In this document: positions 9,932 to 17,023 of the stretch, piece by piece
How the letters are laid out: every line of letters begins with the position of its first letter
Numbering within the stretch: the stretch's first letter is position 1
Source of the DNA: Photobacterium indicum
Lineage (GTDB): Bacteria; Pseudomonadota; Gammaproteobacteria; Enterobacterales; Vibrionaceae
Length of the DNA: 64,000 nt
Direction of reading: 5' to 3'
Assembly (NCBI RefSeq): GCF_003026215.1
Contig: NZ_PYOC01000016.1
Location: 1 to 64,000, forward strand
Position numbers and translations under genes: made by a program
The notes under the pieces: generated by a model
Told to the model about the DNA's origin: nothing
Database searches by the model: none
The model's input: the letters and a program-made list of their open reading frames with translations, nothing else

Positions 9932-10044
9932 TCGTATAGAATATCAGCTTAGGGTTGCAATACGAAACGTATTCCATTCAAATAGGGCAACGATTTGCTG
10001 GTTAAAAATAAAATCAGCTAAAAAATCAACCATTGGAGTGGAAG

Positions 10045-10371
10045 ATGAACGACAAGATTGTGCAGCTAACAGACGCAACTTTTGACAGCGATGTAGTGAA
10101 TGCTGCTGGTCCGGTATTGGTCGATTTTTGGGCTGAATGGTGTGGTCCTTGCAAGATGATTGCCCCAATTCTTGACGAAATCGCCAACGAGTACGAAGGC
10201 AAAGTGACAATCGGTAAATTAAATATCGATCAAAACTCAGCAACACCGCCAAAATTTGGCATTCGTGGCATCCCAACATTATTACTATTTAAAGATGGTG
10301 GTGTGGCTGCAACGAAAGTGGGTGCTCTTTCTAAGACCCAGCTAAAAGAGTTCCTTGACGCGAACTTATAA
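10045..10371 (+). CDS. trxA: Thioredoxin 1
   Basis: This cytosolic disulfide reductase supplies electrons to ribonucleotide reductase, methionine sulfoxide reductase and others. It has 108 residues with the active site WCGPC (Cys33 and Cys36) and the cis-proline motif RGIPTLLLF. The start is the ATG at 10045, preceded by GGAG at 10035-10038 with normal spacing. An in-frame TTG four codons upstream overlaps that site and is rejected. The trxA-rho order is conserved in many gammaproteobacteria. Confidence 0.96.
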   Translation: MNDKIVQLTDATFDSDVVNAAGPVLVDFWAEWCGPCKMIAPILDEIANEYEGKVTIGKLNIDQNSATPPKFGIRGIPTLLLFKDGGVAATKVGALSKTQLKEFLDANL

Positions 10372-10384
10372 GCAGCTTTATGTG

Positions 10385-10450
10385 AACTATGTGCAATTTC
10401 TAAGTTGTACATAGTTTGTCTTCCGTCTATGCTAGACGGAAGGAATCTTT
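10385..10450 (+). terminator. Possible weak terminator or attenuator after trxA
   Basis: Two hairpins follow trxA: AACTATGT / ACATAGTT (10385-10416) and TTCCGTCT / AGACGGAA (10421-10441), the second followed by the short run ATCTTT. Neither has a strong T-run, so read-through into rho is likely. Confidence 0.4.
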
Positions 10451-10492
10451 AGTGCTAACGTAATGCACATAAATTGCTATTCCGTTCATTTC

Positions 10493-10521
10493 TTGACCAG
10501 CCCCTTGGTCAACTCTATCTT
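10493..10521 (+). promoter_or_regulatory. Predicted sigma-70 promoter of rho
   Basis: TTGACC (10493-10498), a 17-base spacer and TATCTT (10516-10521) form a good promoter. The transcript would start near 10528, leaving a 5' leader of about 40 bases before the rho ATG. A 21-codon frame (10463-10528, starting MHINCYSVHF) overlaps it. That frame might be a leader peptide on read-through transcripts from trxA, but it lacks a clear ribosome-binding site. Confidence 0.55.
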
Positions 10522-10567
10522 AAACTAAAATAGAACCCCGATTTTGACAGACAAGAAACCCACCACT

Positions 10568-11833
10568 ATGAATCTTACAGAACTGAAGAACCAACCCATT
10601 CCAAAGTTGGTCGCACTTGGCGAAAGCTTGGGCCTAGAGAATCTAGCGCGCTTGAGAAAACAAGACATTATCTTCTCTATTCTCAAACAACACGCGAAAG
10701 GTGGTGAGGATATTTTTGGCGATGGTGTTCTAGAAATACTTCAAGATGGCTTCGGCTTCCTTCGCTCTTCAGATAGTTCTTACCTTGCTGGCCCTGATGA
10801 CATTTATGTTTCTCCAAGCCAGATTCGTCGTTTCAATCTTCGTACTGGTGATACAGTTGCCGGAAAGATTCGTCCACCGAAAGATGGCGAGCGTTACTTC
10901 GCATTACTTAAAGTAAATGCAGTTAACTACGACAAGCCAGATAACGCACGTAATAAGATCTTATTTGAAAACCTGACTCCACTGCATGCGAACGATCGTA
11001 TGCGTATGGAACGTGGTAACGGCTCAACCGAAGATATCACTGCACGTGTTCTTGATTTAGCATCTCCAATTGGTAAAGGTCAGCGTGGTCTGATTGTTGC
11101 TCCGCCTAAAGCGGGTAAAACCATCTTGCTTCAAAATATTGCACAAAGTATTGCCCACAACCACCCTGAGTGTGAGTTGATGGTTTTACTTATCGATGAG
11201 CGTCCGGAAGAAGTAACCGAGATGCAACGCCTAGTTAAAGGTGAGGTTATTGCATCAACGTTTGATGAGCCAGCATCACGTCACGTACAAGTGGCAGAAA
11301 TGGTTATCGAGAAAGCAAAACGTCTTGTTGAACACAAGAAAGACGTTGTTATCCTGCTTGACTCAATCACACGTCTAGCGCGCGCATACAACACCGTTGT
11401 TCCTTCATCTGGTAAGGTACTAACAGGTGGTGTTGATGCTAACGCCCTTCACCGTCCTAAGCGTTTCTTCGGTGCTGCACGTAATGTTGAAGAAGGTGGT
11501 AGCTTAACTATCATCGCGACAGCATTGGTTGATACCGGCTCTAAGATGGATGAAGTTATCTACGAAGAGTTTAAAGGTACAGGTAACATGGAATTGCACC
11601 TATCTCGTAAGATTGCTGAGAAACGTGTATTCCCTGCGATTGACTTCAACCGCTCTGGTACTCGTCGTGAAGAGTTATTGGCTAAACCTGACGAATTACA
11701 GAAAATGTGGATCCTGCGTAAGATTGTTCACCCAATGGGCGAAACAGACAGCATGGAATTCCTGATCGACAAACTGTCTATGACGAAGACGAATAATGAA
11801 TTCTTTGACGCAATGCGTCGTCAGAAATCATAA
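10568..11833 (+). CDS. rho: Transcription termination factor Rho
   Basis: Rho is the hexameric RNA-DNA helicase that ends transcription at unstructured C-rich RNA. The start at 10568 gives MNLTELKN, the conserved N-terminus, and 421 residues, very close to the E. coli length. An upstream in-frame TTG at 10544 is judged unlikely. Visible features are the N-terminal helical domain, the cold-shock-like RNA-binding domain (GFGFLRS near residue 62), the Walker A motif APPKAGKT near 179, Walker B VILLD and the Q/R loops. A strong terminator follows. Confidence 0.97.
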   Translation: MNLTELKNQPIPKLVALGESLGLENLARLRKQDIIFSILKQHAKGGEDIFGDGVLEILQDGFGFLRSSDSSYLAGPDDIYVSPSQIRRFNLRTGDTVAGKIRPPKDGERYFALLKVNAVNYDKPDNARNKILFENLTPLHANDRMRMERGNGSTEDITARVLDLASPIGKGQRGLIVAPPKAGKTILLQNIAQSIAHNHPECELMVLLIDERPEEVTEMQRLVKGEVIASTFDEPASRHVQVAEMVIEKAKRLVEHKKDVVILLDSITRLARAYNTVVPSSGKVLTGGVDANALHRPKRFFGAARNVEEGGSLTIIATALVDTGSKMDEVIYEEFKGTGNMELHLSRKIAEKRVFPAIDFNRSGTRREELLAKPDELQKMWILRKIVHPMGETDSMEFLIDKLSMTKTNNEFFDAMRRQKS

Positions 11834-11860
11834 TCGAAACTGTTTACGTCACAGTTTGAT

Positions 11861-11887
11861 AAAACGCCACCTTGTGTGGCGTTTTTT
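11861..11887 (+). terminator. Terminator of rho
   Basis: A 10-bp stem AAAACGCCAC / GTGGCGTTTT with a 5-base loop is followed by T residues, 27 bases after the rho stop. Confidence 0.88.
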
Positions 11888-12117
11888 ATAGGACAAAATT
11901 CCGGCATACTGCAGTGGTAAAACAAAAATCAAACAGTATTCAATTGATTGCGTATTTTAATCGCGAGTATATTTCATCGGATTGAAATTTGTCTCTGATT
12001 TAAATTTACAATATGCCCAATTTCATTGAATCAATACAACCTTACGACATATGAAAGCATCAAGATGGTCATCGTATGAATACGTTAAAAGGTTGTCCTT
12101 TCTATTTAGGAGGCAAC

Positions 12118-13113
12118 ATGCGACAAGGAATGTGCATGGTCGTCTTGCTACTTGCAGGATGTGTTCAATCTGCTTTGGCGGTTGAGGTCACTGAAAAAAA
12201 AGTTCATGAGGTTTCGATATCGCCTCAAGTGGTTAACCGTGTTGCTGCATTAATTAGGCTGTACGATAAGAGTGATTTTCGTGCCCTCGAATTTAACCTT
12301 TACCAAATTTCCCCATTGAAACAAGAATCCGTTCGTAGCCAGCTTATTCAGCATGCTGTGAGTTATGGCCAGCTTGATCAAGATAAAGCGAATTGGTTGC
12401 AGGTTCAGGCAGAGCGTCAATCAACCTTTACGATTATAGAGCAGGGCGATGGCTATCTTGTGACTAAAGCCGCATTTCCATACGGGACTCAGGCCCGAAA
12501 GTTAGTGCAGCATTGGCAGCAGATACTGTCTGCCGAAAAAATGGTACTCCAAGCCGAAGACGGTTCACTGGTATTATCAAAATGGCTCGCTGGGGATATT
12601 AATCATCAAAAAGAACAACGTGATATCTTCCTCGAAAAATTGCCAGATCTTTCATCGATGGCACTTAATAAACTAGTGGCTCAATTCTCTTCTGATCCCC
12701 AATTGATGTGGCTGCCTGATAACGCGATCATTGCCAGTCTAGCTAAGCAAACCGGTGATGAGTCAATGTACCGTTTACTATGGCGGCGTCGTACAGACCA
12801 ATACAGTCAAGCAGAGCTTACTCGCTTAGTGAATAAGGCCCCCGAGCCTCAAGCGATTGAGCAATTAATGGCTGCAACCAGTAACCCATCATTAAAGCAA
12901 CAAGCCTACCGTTCGTTAGTGTTATTAAAGCCTATGCCACCACAGACTCGTGAATTCCTACAAGGGAAACTCAATGAAGTGGATGATGGAAAAGTTGTTG
13001 CCGTGCAGTTAGCTCAGCAGGGTTATAGCAGTTGGCTAGAAAAATTGGCTGAATCCAGTGGTAACAAGGTATTACAAAAAAACTTACAATCGGCATTGGC
13101 TAATTTACCTTAG
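12118..13113 (+). CDS. Exported protein of unknown function, possible lipoprotein
   Basis: I do not recognise this 331-residue protein. The start at 12118 has a full AGGAGG (12108-12113) just upstream. The N-terminus MRQGMCMVVLLLAGCVQSALA looks like a short export signal. It contains a lipobox-like LAGC (Cys15), which would anchor it as a lipoprotein, but also ALA at residues 19-21, a good signal peptidase I site, so the class is ambiguous. The mature part is soluble and helix-rich, with repeated Leu/Ala/Gln segments that could be HEAT-like, but I see no catalytic motif. It stands alone between rho and ubiD. Confidence 0.7.
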   Translation: MRQGMCMVVLLLAGCVQSALAVEVTEKKVHEVSISPQVVNRVAALIRLYDKSDFRALEFNLYQISPLKQESVRSQLIQHAVSYGQLDQDKANWLQVQAERQSTFTIIEQGDGYLVTKAAFPYGTQARKLVQHWQQILSAEKMVLQAEDGSLVLSKWLAGDINHQKEQRDIFLEKLPDLSSMALNKLVAQFSSDPQLMWLPDNAIIASLAKQTGDESMYRLLWRRRTDQYSQAELTRLVNKAPEPQAIEQLMAATSNPSLKQQAYRSLVLLKPMPPQTREFLQGKLNEVDDGKVVAVQLAQQGYSSWLEKLAESSGNKVLQKNLQSALANLP

Positions 13114-13212
13114 TACCTTGTATAAACAGGCTACATGTTTTGTTACCGCGAACGGTTGGTGCTTATTCTGGTATTCAGAGGTAAGAACCGTGTGTTCAAG
13201 TTAACAAATCGT

Positions 13213-13218
13213 TATAAT
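13213..13218 (+). promoter_or_regulatory. Possible -10 element upstream of ubiD
   Basis: A perfect TATAAT lies 84 bases upstream of the ubiD start. No convincing -35 element is present at the right distance, so the promoter call is weak. Confidence 0.35.
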
Positions 13219-13301
13219 GTCGCTAATTTGATGGAAGATAGTCGTCATGTTTTACATGGCACCAACGCTATTTAATCTTTTATTGGCAACGGGTAGCCCC
13301 T

Positions 13302-15197
13302 ATGAAATTTAAGGATCTGCGAGACTTTATTGATTACCTCGAACAAGAAGGTCAATTAAAGCGCATTAAGCAGCCTATCGATCCAAATCAGGAAATTACT
13401 GAAATCTGTGACCGTACTTTACGTGAGGGTGGTCCAGCATTATTGTTTGAAAACCCTATTGGTTATGATATTCCGATACTCGCGAACCTTTTTGGCACCC
13501 CTGAACGCGTAGCGATGGGCATGGGCCGCCAAGATGTTAAAGAGTTACGTGAAGTCGGAAAATTGCTTGCTTACTTAAAAGAACCTGAGCCCCCTCGCGG
13601 TTTTCGGGATGCCATGGATAAGCTTCCCGTGTTCAAACAAGTATTGAACATGCCAACGAAACGTCTGCGTAAAGCGCCTTGTCAGCAAGTGATCTGGGAA
13701 GGTGACGATGTTGATTTAGATAAAATTCCAGTAATGAGCTGTTGGCCTGATGATGTTGCACCACTGTTAACATGGGGCTTAACGATTACCAAAGGGCCGA
13801 ATAAACCTCGTCAGAACTTGGGTATTTATCGCCAGCAAAAAATTGCAAAAAATAAGATCATTATGCGTTGGTTGGCTCACCGTGGTGGTGCGTTAGATCT
13901 GCGTGACTGGATGGACACTCATCCTGGCGAACCGTTTCCTATTTCTGTGGCTTTTGGTGCTGATCCAGCGACAATTCTGGGTGCGGTTACCCCGGTGCCA
14001 GATACTTTATCTGAGTATGCATTTGCAGGCTTGCTACGTGGTAGCAAAACGGAAGTCGTTAAGAGCCTTAGTAACGACTTAGATATACCAGCAAGTGCTG
14101 AAATTGTGCTTGAAGGCTACATCGATCCTAATGAATTTGCAGATGAAGGTCCGTATGGTGACCACACGGGTTACTACAATGAAGTTGAACGTCATCATGT
14201 GTTTACCATTACGCATATAACGATGCGTGAAGACCCTATCTATCACAGTACGTATACGGGACGTCCGCCTGATGAGCCTGCAGTATTAGGGGTAGCACTC
14301 AACGAAGTTTTTGTGCCTATTTTGCAAAAGCAGTTCCCCGAAATTGTGGATTTTTACTTACCGCCTGAAGGTTGTTCGTACCGCATGGCCGTCGTCACAA
14401 TGAAAAAACAATATCCGGGTCATGCGAAACGCGTGATGATGGGGGTGTGGTCTTTTTTACGTCAGTTTATGTACACAAAATTTGTAATTGTCCTTGATGA
14501 TGACGTGAACGCACGTGATTGGAATAGTGTTATTCAGGCTATGACAACAAGGATGGATCCGGTTCGTGATGCTCTGCTGATAGAAAACACACCGATTGAT
14601 TCACTCGACTTTGCATCTCCTGTAGTTGGTCTTGGCTCAAAGATGGGGCTTGATGCCACAATAAAGTGGGATGCTGAAACGGCGAGTACGCCTTGCGGAA
14701 CCAGTCAGGCAAAGCCGGATTTCGATATTGAAACGGGTACGCGCAGTTTACTCGGGCAATTTCCAGAGATTGTCGATTTCTATTTACCGCAAGAAGCGGA
14801 TAAAAATAGTATGGCCATCGTGAGTATCAAAAAAGATGCTGCAGGCCATGCGACTCGTGTGATGGACGGAGTCTGGTCGTTTCTGAGCCAGTTTACGGAT
14901 GCGAAATTTGTGATTGTATGTGACGATGATGTCAATGTACGCGATTGGAATGATGTTATTTGGGCGATCACCACCCGAATGGATCCAAGCCGCGATACAT
15001 TACTGATCGCCAATGCGCCGATAGATTCATTGGATCTTACTTCGCCTGTTGTCGGTCTAGGCTCTAAAATGGGACTAGATGCGACCAATAAATGGCAAGG
15101 TGAAACGGCTCGCGAATGGGGTACACCTATTACCAAAGATCCAGTAATCGTTGCAAAGGTGGATGCCATCTGGAACGAACTGGGTATTTTAGATTAA
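13302..15197 (+). CDS. ubiD: UbiD decarboxylase (4-hydroxy-3-polyprenylbenzoate), enlarged by an internal duplication
   Basis: UbiD removes the carboxyl group from polyprenyl-hydroxybenzoate in ubiquinone synthesis, using prenylated FMN made by UbiX. The N-terminal and catalytic parts look canonical: GIYR with Arg177, the HRGGALD segment, and ADEGPYGDHTGYY with Glu282. The protein is 631 residues, about 130 longer than the roughly 490-500 I recall for E. coli. The extra length is a second, diverged copy of the C-terminal segment: residues 344-461 and 486-603 are about 73% identical by hand alignment, joined by a linker of 24 residues. The frame is open throughout. It is followed by the ferredoxin and fre genes at short distances. 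The ubiD-fre order is conserved in enterobacteria. Confidence 0.93.
   Translation: MKFKDLRDFIDYLEQEGQLKRIKQPIDPNQEITEICDRTLREGGPALLFENPIGYDIPILANLFGTPERVAMGMGRQDVKELREVGKLLAYLKEPEPPRGFRDAMDKLPVFKQVLNMPTKRLRKAPCQQVIWEGDDVDLDKIPVMSCWPDDVAPLLTWGLTITKGPNKPRQNLGIYRQQKIAKNKIIMRWLAHRGGALDLRDWMDTHPGEPFPISVAFGADPATILGAVTPVPDTLSEYAFAGLLRGSKTEVVKSLSNDLDIPASAEIVLEGYIDPNEFADEGPYGDHTGYYNEVERHHVFTITHITMREDPIYHSTYTGRPPDEPAVLGVALNEVFVPILQKQFPEIVDFYLPPEGCSYRMAVVTMKKQYPGHAKRVMMGVWSFLRQFMYTKFVIVLDDDVNARDWNSVIQAMTTRMDPVRDALLIENTPIDSLDFASPVVGLGSKMGLDATIKWDAETASTPCGTSQAKPDFDIETGTRSLLGQFPEIVDFYLPQEADKNSMAIVSIKKDAAGHATRVMDGVWSFLSQFTDAKFVIVCDDDVNVRDWNDVIWAITTRMDPSRDTLLIANAPIDSLDLTSPVVGLGSKMGLDATNKWQGETAREWGTPITKDPVIVAKVDAIWNELGILD
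14331..14684 (+). repeat. Internal duplication of ubiD, copy 1
   Basis: This encodes residues 344-461, beginning QFPEIVDFYLPPEG and ending DATIKWDAETA. It repeats 426 bases downstream. The DNA of the two copies differs at many third positions, so the duplication is old and not an assembly artefact. Confidence 0.85.
14757..15110 (+). repeat. Internal duplication of ubiD, copy 2
   Basis: This encodes residues 486-603, beginning QFPEIVDFYLPQEAD and ending DATNKWQGETA. About 86 of 118 residues match copy 1. Its second half (CDDDVN to the end) is closer to the canonical UbiD C-terminus than copy 1 is, while its first half is more divergent. Confidence 0.85.
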
Positions 15198-15216
15198 CTA
15201 TTTAGGTTAATTCACG

Positions 15217-15498
15217 ATGTCAGAAACTGAAACGAAGCATCAAATACACCTATTGCCTCATGATCTTGTTTTTATTGCCAGCGAGCAAGAAACGATCTTA
15301 GAGGCAGCGCTCAACGCAGGTGTTGCTTTCCCTAACCGTTGTCAGGTTGGAGCATGTGCGATGTGTATGTGCCAAAAAGTTTCTGGCGAGATAAGCTACC
15401 AACTAGAGCCTATGCTTACAGAGAAAGAGCAGGCGCAAGGTTGGATGTTTACCTGTCAGGCCGTCGCGCAGAGCGATGTGGTTTTACAGTTAGATTAG
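15217..15498 (+). CDS. 2Fe-2S ferredoxin-like protein
   Basis: This 93-residue plant-type ferredoxin has cluster ligands Cys42, Cys47, Cys50 and Cys80, the classical C-x4-C-x2-C-x29-C pattern. An extra Cys52 lies next to the ligands. It sits 19 bases after ubiD and 9 bases before fre, so it is probably co-translated with both. Ferredoxin and flavin-reductase domains are often fused in one oxygenase reductase. Here they are separate neighbouring genes, which suggests that Fre or a similar partner passes electrons to this protein. The physiological acceptor is unknown. Confidence 0.85.
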   Translation: MSETETKHQIHLLPHDLVFIASEQETILEAALNAGVAFPNRCQVGACAMCMCQKVSGEISYQLEPMLTEKEQAQGWMFTCQAVAQSDVVLQLD

Positions 15499-15507
15499 AG
15501 GAATATA

Positions 15508-16236
15508 ATGTCAGCGATAACAGCAATGCCCACCAAATGTGAAGTGACGTCAGTAGAGCCACTTGCCTGCAATACATTTCGTATTCTGCTAAAGCCAGAA
15601 CAGAATGTTGATTATAAAGCGGGTCAGTATCTACTCGCGGTAATGGGTGAGAAAGATAAGCGTCCATTTTCGATAGCAAGCAGCCCTTGCCGTGACGGTG
15701 AGCTTGAATTACATATCGGCGCTGCAGAGCATAACCCTTATGCGATTGAAGTGGTTGAAGCCATGAAGACAGCGTTAGCAAATGGTACAACCGTTGAAAT
15801 TGAAGCACCGCATGGTGATGCTTGGGTTCGTGATGATAGCGACAAACCGTTATTGATGATTGCTGGTGGCACGGGCTTTTCTTATGTACGTAGTATCTTA
15901 GATAACTGCTTAAGCCGTGGTGTTACTCAACCTATCTTTGTTTATTGGGGCGGGCGTGATGCTTGCCAGCTTTATGCGCACGATGAACTGCAAGCATTAG
16001 CGAAACAGCACAGTAACCTTACCTATATACCTGTCGTTGAAGATGCACCGAAAGAGTGGGTTGGTAAAACAGGAAATGTACTAGAAGCCGTTAGCAATGA
16101 TTTTGTTAGTCTATCAGCGTACGACATTTATTTGTGTGGTCGTTTTGAAATGGCTGGCGCGGCTCGTGAGCAATTTACGGCAGAAAAAGGTGCAGATCGC
16201 GAGCGTATGTTTGCTGATGCATTTGCATTTATTTAA
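15508..16236 (+). CDS. fre: NAD(P)H-flavin reductase
   Basis: Fre reduces free flavins with NAD(P)H. The resulting FMNH2 can serve luciferase, ferric reduction and other reactions. The 242-residue protein has the flavin-binding RPFSIASSP motif near residue 52, the NAD-binding GGTGFSYVRSIL near 117-128, YWGGR, and the C-terminal FADAFAFI seen in E. coli Fre. The ATG at 15508 has a GAGG site just upstream. The first nine residues extend beyond the E. coli protein, so the internal Met at codon 9 is a possible alternative. Confidence 0.93.
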   Translation: MSAITAMPTKCEVTSVEPLACNTFRILLKPEQNVDYKAGQYLLAVMGEKDKRPFSIASSPCRDGELELHIGAAEHNPYAIEVVEAMKTALANGTTVEIEAPHGDAWVRDDSDKPLLMIAGGTGFSYVRSILDNCLSRGVTQPIFVYWGGRDACQLYAHDELQALAKQHSNLTYIPVVEDAPKEWVGKTGNVLEAVSNDFVSLSAYDIYLCGRFEMAGAAREQFTAEKGADRERMFADAFAFI

Positions 16237-16313
16237 AAATACGATGAGTAGCGTGTGGCTATCTGAGGTTAGTCGCTGATTCCAAAACTGTGTTAGTTTA
16301 ACGGTGAATATTG

Positions 16314-16343
16314 AAAGGCGAGATTATCGATCTCGCCTTTTCT
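16314..16343 (+). terminator. Terminator of the ubiD-fre operon
   Basis: A 10-bp stem AAAGGCGAGA / TCTCGCCTTT with a 7-base loop is followed by T-rich sequence. It could also stop the convergent asnC transcript. Confidence 0.85.
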
Positions 16344-16404
16344 ATTTGAACCGTATTATTTTCAGCCATTCTGCCAAAAAAGCAGCACGGGTATTGGGCT
16401 GGCG

Positions 16405-16878
16405 CTAAGGTTTCACATTGCGGTTGATTGGGTTCTGTAGCGAAATTAATGTTTCAGTCGATTGCACTTCATCGATAGCTTGAAGCTTATCAATGAGTAC
16501 ATATTGCAACTCTTCAATCGAATGGCACATCAGTTTAACGAAAATGTTATAAGCGCCAGTGGTGTAATATGCCTCAACGACTTCATCCAATTCTTTGAGC
16601 TTTTCTATGGCTGAATGGTAATCGCGTGCAGCATTTAAATTAATACCAATGAAACAACATACGTCATAGCCCAATAATTTAGGGTTTACCACCACTTCTG
16701 TTCCTGTGATGATTTCTGATGTTCGCATTTTTTCTACCCGAACATGCACGGTAGCCGGGCTTACATTAAAACGTTTTGCCATTTCGGCATAAGGTATTCT
16801 GGCATCATGCATTAAGGCTTTTAAAATATCGCGGTCTAAGTCATCAATTCGAGGGTGCTGGGTCATGATTTTCGTCAA
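16405..16878 (-). CDS. asnC: Lrp/AsnC-family transcriptional regulator AsnC
   Basis: AsnC responds to asparagine and controls asparagine synthetase and its own gene in E. coli. This 157-residue protein has an N-terminal winged helix (RDILKALMHDARIPYAEMAK, recognition helix near SPATVHVRVEKM) and a C-terminal RAM ligand-binding domain with EAYYTTGAYNIFVKLM. The ending STETLISLQNPINR is the AsnC signature I recall, which separates it from Lrp. The start could be the ATG four codons further in. asnA is not in this window. Confidence 0.88.
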   Translation of the reverse strand: MTKIMTQHPRIDDLDRDILKALMHDARIPYAEMAKRFNVSPATVHVRVEKMRTSEIITGTEVVVNPKLLGYDVCCFIGINLNAARDYHSAIEKLKELDEVVEAYYTTGAYNIFVKLMCHSIEELQYVLIDKLQAIDEVQSTETLISLQNPINRNVKP

Positions 16879-17023
16879 TCCATTGTTTATACGTAACAGC
16901 TCATATCTTATACTGGTTTAAATCCCAGATTCATACCTAACAATAAAATAGAGTTATAAGCACTGTAAAGGAATGACAGTGCTCAGTGGCTGATTCACCT
17001 CATTCCAGGTTACCAGGATCCTG

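Noticed and set aside
14331..15110. UbiD duplication as an assembly error
   Set aside because: The copies differ widely at synonymous sites and in about a quarter of residues, so they are genuine and old.
14780..15169. 129-codon frame antisense to the ubiD duplication
   Set aside because: A mirror of a conserved coding region, with no signals of its own.
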